From positions 1,922,001 to 1,986,000 of the forward strand of contig CAVTJG010000009.1 in assembly GCA_963735025.1 (NCBI GenBank): a DNA stretch of 64,000 nucleotides, given 5' to 3'. Positions 18,940 through 27,143 of the stretch are shown here, in pieces. The notes below the pieces were generated by a model that worked only from the letters and a program-made list of their open reading frames with translations, had not been told where the DNA came from and did not search any database. The translations under genes were made by a program, and so were the position numbers. How positions within the stretch are numbered: position 1 is the first letter of the stretch; every line of letters starts with the position of its first letter. This DNA comes from JAABRB01 sp963735025. GTDB taxonomy: Bacteria; Pseudomonadota; Gammaproteobacteria; Burkholderiales; SG8-39.

Positions 18940-18956
18940 CTTAATGCCGCCTTAAT
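18940..18956. promoter_or_regulatory. PmrA/QseB-type direct-repeat box
   Basis: CTTAAT-GCCGC-CTTAAT, two exact hexamers with an 11-bp period, the known box form of PmrA/QseB-group OmpR regulators. It lies 48 bases upstream of the b561 start and 55 bases past the ctaA stop. The last operon genes encode a QseB/PmrA-like regulator and its kinase, so autoregulation is a natural reading. On the transcribed strand it reads ATTAAG-N5-ATTAAG, the reverse of the usual activating orientation. Confidence 0.55.
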
Positions 18957-19010
18957 CGAGCCGGTTCTGGTGTGCGCGGCAGTGGCCGCCGGCGCCCGCG
19001 CTCCGGCGCG

Positions 19011-20103
19011 CTAGCGCAGCGAGTGGTTCGCGAATAGCGCGGCGGCGAGGAGGACGATCGCGCCTCCCTGGTGGGCAGCGCCCAGCGCCACCGGCACCGC
19101 GAGCAGCAGGGTCGTGATGCCGAGTGCGACCTGCACGATAACTGCTGCAAGCAGGAGGTTTGCCGCCAGGCGCCCCCGCGGCGAAACGGCGGTCTTGCGC
19201 ACGCGCAGCCAGAGCCACGGTACGAGGAACGCAAGCGCCCACGCGCCCAGCCGGTGATCGAACTGCACGGTGGCCATGTTGTAGAAGAAGTTCTGCCACC
19301 ACGGCGCGATCATGAAGATCTCCGGCGGCACGATGTGCCCCTGCATCAGGGGAAAGGTGTTGTACGCCTTCCCGGCGCGGATACCGGCAACGAAACCGCC
19401 CGTCACGATCATGTAGCCGACGACCCCCGTTATCCACCAGCCGAGCCGGCGCACGCCGTCCGTCGACGATCCTGTCGCCCGGCTTGCAGCAAGGTTCGCA
19501 GCCGTGCGTGGCGCCAGCAGATCCATTGCCACCCACAACATCGTCGAGAAAATCAGGACGGCGATCGCCAGGTGGGCAGTGAGCCGGAATTGCGAAACGC
19601 GCGGATCGTCGACCAGTCCGCTCATCACCATGTACCAGCCCATCGCACCCTGCAGGCCACCGAGCGCGAAGATGCCGGCGAGCTTCCACGCAAGCGGTCG
19701 GTCCAGCCGGCCCCGCGCCCAGAACCACGCGAGCGGCACGAAGAAGACGAGCCCGATCAGTCGGCCGAGCAGGCGGTGGAAATACTCCCACCAGAAGATT
19801 CCCTTGAACTCGGCAAGGCTCATGCCGTGATTCACCTGACGGTATTCGGGCGTCAGCTTGTATTTTTCGAAGGTCTCCTGCCACGCGGCAGTCGCCGAAC
19901 GGCGGCAGCGTGCCCACGATCGGCTGCCATTCGACGATGGAAAGCCCCGAGTGCGTGAGGCGCGTCACGCCTCCGACGACGACCATCGCGAACACGAGCG
20001 CGCAGCAGACGAGCAGCCAGGCGGCGATCGCGCGATGGCTGGGCGCCGCGGCTGCCGCGGCCGATCCGGCAGTGGGGAGTACGAGAGAGGAATCGGGTGC
20101 CAC
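19011..20103 (-). CDS. ctaA: Heme A synthase (CtaA/COX15), frameshifted
   Basis: Integral membrane enzyme converting heme O to heme A. The N-terminal part (GTG 20103) reads VVVGGVTRLTHSGLSIVEW. After about 19891 the frame changes and continues WQETFEKYKLTPEYRQ, then EYFHRLLGR, HQGGAIVLLAA, with the conserved His of each four-helix half. One surplus base explains the break (span 3n+1, about 363 residues corrected). It is divergent from the norSY-like operon, whose reductases may need its product. An FNR box lies 40 bases upstream. Confidence 0.88.
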
Positions 20104-20142
20104 GTCGATTGCAATGATCCGTTGCAGGGGGTGTCCGCGAGT

Positions 20143-20156
20143 TTGACATGGATCAA
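20143..20156. promoter_or_regulatory. FNR/DNR box between ctaA and the norSY-like operon
   Basis: TTGACATGGATCAA, one mismatch to TTGAT-N4-ATCAA. It is in the 250-base divergent region, 40 bases before ctaA and about 200 before the small membrane peptide. No good -10 sits at class II distance on either strand, so it may act from a class I position or with the second box at 20182. Confidence 0.55.
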
Positions 20157-20181
20157 ATCGCAAATCACCCCTCCGGATTCC

Positions 20182-20224
20182 TTAAGTCATATCAAATTTT
20201 CGCTGCGGGTGGGTAGCGTAGATT
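20182..20224 (+). promoter_or_regulatory. Putative class II promoter of the norSY-like operon
   Basis: TTAAGTCATATCAA (20182-20195) has a perfect ATCAA right half and a degenerate left half. TAGATT at 20219-20224 sits within one base of the class II -10 position, the same hexamer as in the nirE promoter. It implies a start near 20230 and a leader of about 120 bases. Confidence 0.4.
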
Positions 20225-20353
20225 CCATCGGGAATTCACCGGGATTGCCGAGGTGGCGCGCACCGCGCACTTGATGGCGGGCGTCGCAAGCGGCGGCGAA
20301 ACCCGGGTGCACGAACGAGACGAACGAAACACGTCCCAGCAGAGGAGCGCGAC

Positions 20354-20530
20354 ATGCCCGATCCGAACCAATCCGGCACCTACGACGAGGTCGAAGACGA
20401 GCCGGTGCCAGTCATGCAGCAGATCATGGACAACCCGTGGATTCTCCTGTTTCTCGGCGTCGTCATACCGACCGTGCTCTATCTGATCTGGGGTGTGATG
20501 GAGATCATCAGCATCCCGGTCGCGCCTTGA
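20354..20530 (+). CDS. Small single-helix membrane peptide of the heme-copper cluster
   Basis: 58 residues beginning MPDPNQSGTYDEVEDEP, with one long helix (about residues 30-52, WILLFLGVVIPTVLYLIWGV). ATG 20354 follows GAGGAGCGCGAC. It directly precedes the CuA subunit (37 bases). Small one-helix subunits such as IIa/CbaD occur in ba3-type oxidases, so an extra subunit of the norSY-like complex is likely, but this is inferred from position and size only. Confidence 0.65.
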   Translation: MPDPNQSGTYDEVEDEPVPVMQQIMDNPWILLFLGVVIPTVLYLIWGVMEIISIPVAP

Positions 20531-20567
20531 GCGGCCCCGCAAGAATCATCCATAGGGAGAGAACGAG

Positions 20568-21125
20568 ATGAGCGCGATTCAGCCGCCGTCAAACAGGCTC
20601 TGGTGGAAAGAGCCCATCGAGAGAATCGAGATCACGTGGGTCGTGATCGCCTTCGCGTGGAGCATGGTGCTCTTCTTCATGATGCCGTACTGGCACGTGT
20701 TCGGTAAGCAGAATCTCGCCAACGAGGCCTACAAGAACACGCCGGAGAAGTACACGGCGAAGACGCAGGAGATGGTCGACAAGTACACGGTGCGCGAGGA
20801 AACCGGCCTCAACGATCAGAAATTCCCCGTGGTGCACCCGCCGGCCGGCAGTGATGTCTACCTGATTGCGCGCCTGTGGCAATGGTGGCCGATTCTCGAG
20901 CTCGAGGCGGGCCAGACCTATCGCCTGCACCTGATGTCGATGGACTGGCTGCACGGTTTCTCGCTCCAGCCGGAGAACATAAACATCGAGGTGCATCCGA
21001 ACTACGAGCACGTGATCACCGTGCAGCCGACCAAGGCCGGCACCTACGGGATCATCTGCAACGAGTACTGCGGCCTGAATCATCAGACGATGGCGAGCAG
21101 GCTGTTCGTCACCGAGAAAAAATAG
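20568..21125 (+). CDS. norS: CuA-containing heme-copper subunit II (NorS-like)
   Basis: 185 residues: N-terminal membrane helix (about 24-44) and a periplasmic cupredoxin domain. The CuA ligands are all present: His in MDWLHGFSL, then CNEYCGLNHQTM (C-x3-C-x3-H-x2-M). It takes electrons from a soluble cytochrome or cupredoxin and passes them to subunit I. On its own it looks like a ba3-type oxidase subunit. Partnership with a Tyr-less subunit I and senC parallels the norSY-senC cluster of Nitrosomonas. The symbol is a proposal by analogy. Confidence 0.75.
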   Translation: MSAIQPPSNRLWWKEPIERIEITWVVIAFAWSMVLFFMMPYWHVFGKQNLANEAYKNTPEKYTAKTQEMVDKYTVREETGLNDQKFPVVHPPAGSDVYLIARLWQWWPILELEAGQTYRLHLMSMDWLHGFSLQPENINIEVHPNYEHVITVQPTKAGTYGIICNEYCGLNHQTMASRLFVTEKK

Positions 21126-21136
21126 GGGGCGCCGTC

Positions 21137-22855
21137 ATGGCCGTGAACCGCATGTTCCGGACCTGTCCGACGACGGGTCTGAAATTCCACCAGCCGGCCG
21201 AAGCGCTGATCCGCTGGAACGCCGTTGCGGGCGTCGTGTTCCTGCTGTTCGGGGGCATTCTCGCGCTGCTCGTTACCCTGACGCGCTGGCAGGCGGTGCA
21301 CCTGCTGCCGGCGGACATGTTCTACATGGTCCTCACGGGGCATGGGCTCAACATGCTCGTGTTCTGGATCATCTTCTTCGAGATCGCGGTCCTCTACTTC
21401 GCCAGCTCGACGTTGCTCGGCTGCCGCCTTGCCACGCCCAGGGTCGCCTGGGCCGGCTTCTGGCTGATGCTGATCGGCGGCCTGATGAACAACTACTCGG
21501 TGTTCATTCGAGGTGACTCAAGCGTGATGTTCACGTCGTATGCACCGATGGGCGCCCACTGGAGCTTCTATCTCGGACTGATCCTGTTCGCCGTCGGCGC
21601 ACTGATCGCCTGCTTCGTCTTTTTCGGTACGCTGGCGGTCGGCAAGTCGGAGCGGACGTATATTGGCTCGGTGCCGCTGGTGACTTTCGGCGCGGTCACC
21701 GCGGCGATCATCGCGGTGTTCACCATCGCCTCGGGCGCGATCATCCTGATCCCCACTTTCGGGTGGTCCATCGGGCTGGTGCCGTCCATCGACTCGCTGA
21801 TGTACCGGCAGATCTGGTGGGCGTTCGGCCACAGCTCGCAGCAGATCAACGTGTCGGCGCACGTTGCGGTGTGGTATGCAGTCGCTGCGGTGGTGTTCGG
21901 CGCGAAGCCGCTGAGCGAGAAGGTGAGCCGCACCGCGTTTCTGCTCTACATCCTGTTCATCACCCTCGCGAGCGCGCACCACCTGCTGGCCGATCCGGGC
22001 CTGACCTCGAAGTGGAAGATCCTGAACACCAGCTATTTCTTCTATCTCGCGGTGCTCGCGTCGATGGTCCACGGCCTCACGGTGCCGGGCTCGATCGAGG
22101 TCGCGCAGCGTGCGAAGGGTTTCAACAAGGGGCTGTTCGAATGGCTGCGCAAAGCGCCATGGGGCAACCCAGCCTTCTCGGGCGTATTCATCAGCCTGGT
22201 CGGATTCGGGTTCCTCGGCGGAATCTCCGGCGTGATCCTGGGAACCGAGCAGCTGAATCTCATCATGCACAACACGCTGTACGTGCCCGGCCACTTTCAT
22301 GCCACCGTGGTCATCGGGACGACGCTCGCGTTCATGGCGATCACGTATTTCCTGATTCCAGTGTTGTTCCGCCGGGAGCTGGCGTTCCCGGGCGTGGCCA
22401 AGTGGCAGCCGTACGTGTTCGGCCTCGGCATGGCGATCTTCGCGCTGTTCATGATGGGCGCGGGGACGCTCGGCGTGCCGCGGCGCCACTGGGACGTGTC
22501 GTTCTCGGGTAACCCGTTCGGCTTCGAATTCCCGGGTACGGCCTGGCTGATGATCGCGCTCTTCGCGATCGGCGGTCTGCTCGCTGTCGTGGGCGGCGGG
22601 ATGTACCTGCTGGTTACCGTGTATTCGGTGTTCCTGGGCAAGAAGATCCAGACGCCGGGGTTCCAGGTCGTGCCGGCGCGTGCCGGAGTCGCGGCTCCTG
22701 CACCGGCCACGACACCTATCGCCGGGTACGGCAGTGTGACGCACCCGATGTCCGCGTCGGGCACGTTCACGCTGGCGATGGTGTTCCTGGTGTCCTTCGT
22801 CCTGTACTACTTCATCAACTGGAAGTATTTGTCCACCGTCTGGCCACTCAAATGA
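21137..22855 (+). CDS. norY: Heme-copper subunit I lacking the catalytic Tyr (NorY/sNOR-like NO reductase)
   Basis: 572 residues, about 13 helices, B-family-like. Heme and CuB ligands are intact: His69 (GHGLNML), His232, His281-His282 (ASAHHLLADP), His386 and His388 (GHFH). The O2-reducing signature GHPxVY is replaced by GHSSQQ, so the position of the cross-linked Tyr (His plus 4) is Gln236. Loss of this Tyr is the mark of NO-reducing members of the superfamily, and norSY-senC type sNOR is the closest known context. The alternative is a true ba3 oxidase with unusual chemistry, which I consider unlikely. ATGA overlap couples it to ctaB. Confidence 0.75.
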   Translation: MAVNRMFRTCPTTGLKFHQPAEALIRWNAVAGVVFLLFGGILALLVTLTRWQAVHLLPADMFYMVLTGHGLNMLVFWIIFFEIAVLYFASSTLLGCRLATPRVAWAGFWLMLIGGLMNNYSVFIRGDSSVMFTSYAPMGAHWSFYLGLILFAVGALIACFVFFGTLAVGKSERTYIGSVPLVTFGAVTAAIIAVFTIASGAIILIPTFGWSIGLVPSIDSLMYRQIWWAFGHSSQQINVSAHVAVWYAVAAVVFGAKPLSEKVSRTAFLLYILFITLASAHHLLADPGLTSKWKILNTSYFFYLAVLASMVHGLTVPGSIEVAQRAKGFNKGLFEWLRKAPWGNPAFSGVFISLVGFGFLGGISGVILGTEQLNLIMHNTLYVPGHFHATVVIGTTLAFMAITYFLIPVLFRRELAFPGVAKWQPYVFGLGMAIFALFMMGAGTLGVPRRHWDVSFSGNPFGFEFPGTAWLMIALFAIGGLLAVVGGGMYLLVTVYSVFLGKKIQTPGFQVVPARAGVAAPAPATTPIAGYGSVTHPMSASGTFTLAMVFLVSFVLYYFINWKYLSTVWPLK

Positions 22856-23796
22856 CGTCGCCGGGCGCCATGTCAGGACTGTCGCGGGAAACAGCGATCG
22901 TTTCGCAGCAGGGGCGGCGGCAATCGACTGCCGCCGCGCTCGCGGCGATCGCCGGGCTCTTCAAGCTGCGCATCGGGCTCGTCATCGGCTTCACCGCACT
23001 CGCAGGGATGGCGATGACCCCCGGGCCGGCCCTCGAAGGGTGGCGGATCGCAATATTGGGAATCGCAGTCGTCGTCTCGGCCGCCGCCGCGGGTGGCTTC
23101 AACCAGTGGTACGAGCGCGACCTGGATGCGCGCATGAAGCGCACGATGAATCGGCCGTTCGTGACCGGCGAACTCGCCCACGACTGGCGTTTCCCGGCGC
23201 TTCTGGGCGCGCTGACGGTCGCATCGGTTGCGGCTGCGACCTTCGCGACCAACTGGCTGGCCGCGCTGTATACGTTCCTCGGGGGATTCGTATACGCGAT
23301 CGTCTACACGGTATGGCTGAAGCGACGCACCTGGTGGAACATCGTGATCGGCGGACTTGCGGGCAGCTTCGCGGTCCTCGCCGGAGCCGCGGCCGTGGTT
23401 CCCGACAGCCTTCCTGCGGTGCCGCTGGTGCTCGCTCTGGTGCTCTTCCTTTGGACGCCGCCGCACTTCTGGAGCCTGGCGATGGTCTGTCGCGACGACT
23501 ACGAGGCGGCCGGCGTGCCGATGCTTCCGGTGGTGGTGGGCGATCGCGCCTGCGCGCTGGCGATCCTCGTGCACACGATCTTGCTGGTCGCGCTTTCGCT
23601 CGTGCCCCTCGCCTACGGGATGGGCTGGATCTACGGAATCGGTGCGGTAACCGGTGGCGCGCTCTTCGTGATCATGAGTGTCCGGCTGCTCGCGAATCCC
23701 ACCCGCAAGCGGGCGCTCGCGAACTTCTTTGCCTCGCTCGTGCAGCTCACCGTGCTCCTCTCGGCAGGAATCGTCGACGCGGCGCTCGTGGGATGA
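22852..23796 (+). CDS. ctaB: Protoheme IX farnesyltransferase (heme O synthase)
   Basis: 314 residues, UbiA-type prenyltransferase with NQWYERDLDARMKRT, the Asp-rich first motif, and later CRDDYEAAGVPMLPVV, the second. It adds the farnesyl group to heme B. Starts inside the norY-like stop (ATGA) and is followed four bases later by senC. Its presence suggests that heme O or A is used in one of the neighbouring reductases. Confidence 0.93.
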   Translation: MTSPGAMSGLSRETAIVSQQGRRQSTAAALAAIAGLFKLRIGLVIGFTALAGMAMTPGPALEGWRIAILGIAVVVSAAAAGGFNQWYERDLDARMKRTMNRPFVTGELAHDWRFPALLGALTVASVAAATFATNWLAALYTFLGGFVYAIVYTVWLKRRTWWNIVIGGLAGSFAVLAGAAAVVPDSLPAVPLVLALVLFLWTPPHFWSLAMVCRDDYEAAGVPMLPVVVGDRACALAILVHTILLVALSLVPLAYGMGWIYGIGAVTGGALFVIMSVRLLANPTRKRALANFFASLVQLTVLLSAGIVDAALVG

Positions 23797-23799
23797 GGC

Positions 23800-24696
23800 A
23801 TGACAGGAACCAGGCCGGCTGCCGCGCGGCCACCTTTTCTTGAGAAGGTGGGGAAGAACCCGGCCGCACTGATCTGCGCACTCGCGATCTGCGCGACGTC
23901 GGCGTTCGCGGACAACGTCACCGGAGGCGCGTCGGGCGGCAAGGCATTCGATCCGGAGCAGGCCCTGAAATACAGCCAGAGCGTGATCGGCAAGCCGATC
24001 GGCGATTATGCTTTCCGCGATCGCAAGGGCAAGACCGTACGGCTTGCCGACTATCGTGGCAAGCCGCTGGTGGTGAATTTCGTCTACACCGGATGCTTCT
24101 CGGCGTGCCCGACCACCACTGCGCGCCTCGCCAAGGCGATCCGAGCCGCGCAGCGCACGCTCGGATCCGGCACGTTCAACGTGGTCTCGATCGGGTTCAA
24201 TCTGCCGTACGACTCGCCCGAGTCGATGCGCGATTTCGCACGTCGCTACGGCATCGACGACCCGCAGTGGGAGTTCCTCTCGCCGTTCGAGAAGCAGATT
24301 CCCGGGCTCGTCGCCGATTTCGGATTCCAGTACCTGGCCACGCCCGGCGGATTCGACCACGTCACGCAGACGACGATCGTCGATGCGGACGGCAAGGTCT
24401 TCCGGCAGGTATACGGCGAGGAATTCGCGCTGCCGCTCTTCATCGGTCCGCTGCAGCAGCTCGTGACGGGTAAGACGTTGCCGACCCAAAGCGTGGGCGA
24501 CGTGATCGAGCGGATCCGGATACTCTGCACCGTCTACGATCCACGCACCGGCGTCTACCGATTCCAGTGGTCGGTGGTGAGCGCGATCGTCATGTTCTTC
24601 CTGATGCTGATCGGCGGGATCTGGTTTCTCTCGCACGAGTTTGCCAAGCGGCGGCGGTTCGACCGTGCGGCGGCCGGGCGGGACGCGCGGTGCTGA
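23800..24696 (+). CDS. senC: SCO1/SenC copper chaperone with extra C-terminal membrane helix
   Basis: 298 residues. N-terminal hydrophobic segment (about 24-38), thioredoxin fold with copper motif CFSACP (CxxxCP) and the third ligand His in GFDHVTQTT, needed for CuA loading. Unlike most SCO proteins it has a second, C-terminal helix (VVSAIVMFFLMLIGGIWFL), anchoring both ends. Its position after norS/norY matches the norSY-senC arrangement. Confidence 0.88.
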   Translation: MTGTRPAAARPPFLEKVGKNPAALICALAICATSAFADNVTGGASGGKAFDPEQALKYSQSVIGKPIGDYAFRDRKGKTVRLADYRGKPLVVNFVYTGCFSACPTTTARLAKAIRAAQRTLGSGTFNVVSIGFNLPYDSPESMRDFARRYGIDDPQWEFLSPFEKQIPGLVADFGFQYLATPGGFDHVTQTTIVDADGKVFRQVYGEEFALPLFIGPLQQLVTGKTLPTQSVGDVIERIRILCTVYDPRTGVYRFQWSVVSAIVMFFLMLIGGIWFLSHEFAKRRRFDRAAAGRDARC

Positions 24697-26627
24697 GGCT
24701 CATCCAGCGGGCAGGGCAGTGGACGTTCCATCGCGTGGACGGCCTGTTCACCCGTGTCTTCGGCGAGCATCTCAACCCGCTCTTCCACCTCGGCGCGATC
24801 TCCTATTTCATGGTCTGGGTGGTGGTCGTTTCCGGCCTGGTCGTCTACGCGTTCTTCAAGACCGGGGTGCAGGAAGCCTACGACTCGGTGGAGTACATCT
24901 CGCGCCAGCAGTGGTGGTTCGGCGGGGTGATGCGCAGCGTGCACCGGTACGCGTCCGATGCCATGGTGCTCACGATGTTGCTGCACGTGGCGCGCCATTT
25001 CTTCTTCGATCACTACCGAAGCTTCCGCTGGTTCTCCTGGGTCAGCGGCGTGATCGTGCTGTGGCTGGTGTACGCGAGCGGCGTCAACGGCTACATGCTG
25101 CCCTGGGACCGGCTCGCCCAGTTTGTCACCATCACGACCGCGGAGTGGTTCGACGTGCTGCCCGTGTTCGGGGGCACGCTGATCCGCAACTTCATCTTCG
25201 AGGGCGCGGTGAACGATCGCCTCTTCTCGCTGCTGTCGTTCATCCACATCGGGCTGCCACTCGGCGTGCTGCTGGTCCTGTGGATCCATACCCAGCGGGT
25301 ACCGGGTGCGAAGATCCTGCCGCCGCGCAACCTCGCGCTCTACGGGCTCGGCGCGCTGATCGTCCTCTCGCTCGTGAAGCCGGTGCAGAGCCAGGGCGGG
25401 CAGGCGGATCTCTCCGTCGCCGTCACCCTGATCGAGCCCGACTGGTTCTATCTGCCGGTGTACGCGCTCCTGCAGCGCTGGACGTCCGCCGAGGTGTGGT
25501 ATCTGGTTGGCGGTCTGACGCTGCTCGCGCTGACGCTGCCCTGGCTGCCGCCCAGGCGCATGCGCAAGGAAGCGTTCCACATGATGATCCACCCGGACAA
25601 CCGGATCATCGCGATCCGCGACGGCGAGTTCGTTCTGGACGCGGCGTTGCGCGAAGACGTGAAGGTCCCGTTCGACTGCCGCAGCGGCGGCTGCGGAATG
25701 TGCAAGGCGACGATCCTGCAGGGCACGGTCGACTACGGCCTGTACCAGAAGGCGTTCCTCACCGACGAAGAGCGCGCGCAGGGCAAGGCGCTGCTCTGCG
25801 CGTGCACGCCGACATCCGACATCGAGGTCGAGTACGTTCCGGTCGAGACTCCTGGAAAGATCGCCGTTGCGGTCCACACCGCACGGGTCGCCCGGATGAA
25901 CAAGCTCTCGCACGATGTGATGCAGGTCTTCCTGAAGTGCGAAGGCGAGGAGACGCCGCGCTTCTATGCCGGCCAGTACATCGACGTCCTCCTGCCCGAC
26001 GGCGCAAAGCGGAGCTTCTCTTTCGCCACCGCGCCGCACGAGCGCGAGTTGATCGAGCTGCAGATCCGCCTGGTGCCCGGAGGCCTGTTCACGACTCACG
26101 TCTTCAACGAGATGAAGGTGGGCGACACCCTGCGTTTCGAAGGTCCCCTGGGGTCGTTCTTCCTGCGCGAGGACAGCGAGAAGCCCATCATCTTCGTGGC
26201 CGGTGCGACCGGGTTCGCGCCGGTGAAGAGCATGGTCGAGCACGCGATCCACACCGGCTTCCGGCGCAAGATGTATCTCTACTGGGGCGTGCGCAGCCTG
26301 CGCGACCTGTACCTGCCCGACCTGCCGCGCGAGTGGGAGCGCCAGAGCGCGAACTTCAAGTTCGTGCCCGTGCTCTCCGACCCGCAGCCCGAGGACCGGT
26401 GGGAGGGCAGGACCGGTCTCGTTCACGAGGCGATCCTCGCCGATTTCCCCGATTTGACCGATCATCAGGTGTACGCGTGCGGGTCGGTCGCGATGGTGCA
26501 GGCGGCGCGGCCTGCCTTCCAGGCCAAGGGCATGAGTGATCACGACTGCTTCTCCGACGCATTCCGTTTCGCGCCGCGCACCGAGACGCGCACCGCAGAC
26601 ATGGTTCGCCTGGGGGGAACGGCGTGA
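24690..26627 (+). CDS. Cytochrome b - 2Fe-2S ferredoxin - FAD/NAD(P)H reductase fusion
   Basis: 645 residues in one uninterrupted frame from GTG 24690, overlapping senC by seven bases. Residues about 20-225 are a cytochrome b N-terminal domain with H-x13-H in helix B (SVHRYAS..LLHVARH) and H-x13-H in helix D (FIHIGLP..WIHTQRV), so two b hemes. Two further helices follow. Residues about 305-385 are a plant-type ferredoxin (CRSGGCGMC, with CAC later, near nt 25677-25797). Residues about 395-640 form a ferredoxin-NADP reductase module: RSFSFAT for FAD, GATGFAPVKSM for NAD(P), YACGSVAMV near the end. Predicted role: move electrons from NAD(P)H across two b hemes toward quinone or a reductase partner. 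Confidence 0.85.
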   Translation: MLRLIQRAGQWTFHRVDGLFTRVFGEHLNPLFHLGAISYFMVWVVVVSGLVVYAFFKTGVQEAYDSVEYISRQQWWFGGVMRSVHRYASDAMVLTMLLHVARHFFFDHYRSFRWFSWVSGVIVLWLVYASGVNGYMLPWDRLAQFVTITTAEWFDVLPVFGGTLIRNFIFEGAVNDRLFSLLSFIHIGLPLGVLLVLWIHTQRVPGAKILPPRNLALYGLGALIVLSLVKPVQSQGGQADLSVAVTLIEPDWFYLPVYALLQRWTSAEVWYLVGGLTLLALTLPWLPPRRMRKEAFHMMIHPDNRIIAIRDGEFVLDAALREDVKVPFDCRSGGCGMCKATILQGTVDYGLYQKAFLTDEERAQGKALLCACTPTSDIEVEYVPVETPGKIAVAVHTARVARMNKLSHDVMQVFLKCEGEETPRFYAGQYIDVLLPDGAKRSFSFATAPHERELIELQIRLVPGGLFTTHVFNEMKVGDTLRFEGPLGSFFLREDSEKPIIFVAGATGFAPVKSMVEHAIHTGFRRKMYLYWGVRSLRDLYLPDLPREWERQSANFKFVPVLSDPQPEDRWEGRTGLVHEAILADFPDLTDHQVYACGSVAMVQAARPAFQAKGMSDHDCFSDAFRFAPRTETRTADMVRLGGTA

Positions 26628-27127
26628 ACGCGATGCTTCGCTATGCCGCCCAGATCGCGCTCTACATCGCGTTCGGCGCAGCCATCGGCTACTTCTCCAG
26701 CTACCCGGTGTTCCAGGTGCTGCCGCCCGACCAGGCACTGGTGCGCCTCTCGTTCAGTCACGGGGCGCAGCCGATCTCGCCCTGCCACGAGCGAACACCC
26801 GAGGAGCTTGCCAAGCTCGCGCCGAACATGCGCGTCAAGACGGTGTGTCCGCGCGAGCGCTCGCCGGTGAAAGTCGAGATCGAGATGGACGGCAAGCCGA
26901 TCTACAAAATCACCGCGCGGCCGGCGGGGCTCAAGCGCGACGGCGCCGCCACGGTGTACCGGCGCCTGCCGGTCGTCGCAGGCAAGCACGTCTTCAAGGC
27001 GCGCCTGGCCGATGGCCCCGACGGCAAGTTCACCTACGTTGCCGAGGCGACGATCGACCTCGCGCCGGGCAAGGTGCTCCTGATCGACTTCAATGCCGGC
27101 AAGGGCGGGTTCCAGTTCGTGAACTGA
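26624..27127 (+). CDS. Membrane-anchored periplasmic protein of unknown function
   Basis: 167 residues, unknown family. One N-terminal helix (about 5-22), then a soluble domain with a Cys in ISPCHERT and another in KTVCPRERSPV, beta strands VKVEIEMDGKPIYKI, and a C-terminus ending GGFQFVN. GTG 26624 overlaps the preceding stop (GTGA). The position between two cytochrome b fusions suggests a structural or assembly role in their complex. The two Cys could form a disulfide. Confidence 0.7.
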   Translation: MNAMLRYAAQIALYIAFGAAIGYFSSYPVFQVLPPDQALVRLSFSHGAQPISPCHERTPEELAKLAPNMRVKTVCPRERSPVKVEIEMDGKPIYKITARPAGLKRDGAATVYRRLPVVAGKHVFKARLADGPDGKFTYVAEATIDLAPGKVLLIDFNAGKGGFQFVN

Positions 27128-27143
27128 TGGAACGGCGTCCGGA

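Noticed and set aside
20568..22855. Standard cytochrome c oxidase (ba3) assignment for the CuA subunit and subunit I
   Set aside because: The catalytic Tyr is Gln236 in a GHSSQQ motif, and the context is senC plus a nir locus, so NO reduction is the better hypothesis.
24555..26738. Very long open frame on the minus strand opposite the cytochrome b fusion (and similar long antisense frames at 36770-39220, 59838-61145, 35925-37091, 4704-6230)
   Set aside because: They mirror real genes codon for codon, have biased low-complexity composition (Arg/His/Asp/Gln rich), no domains and no ribosome sites. High GC content explains them.
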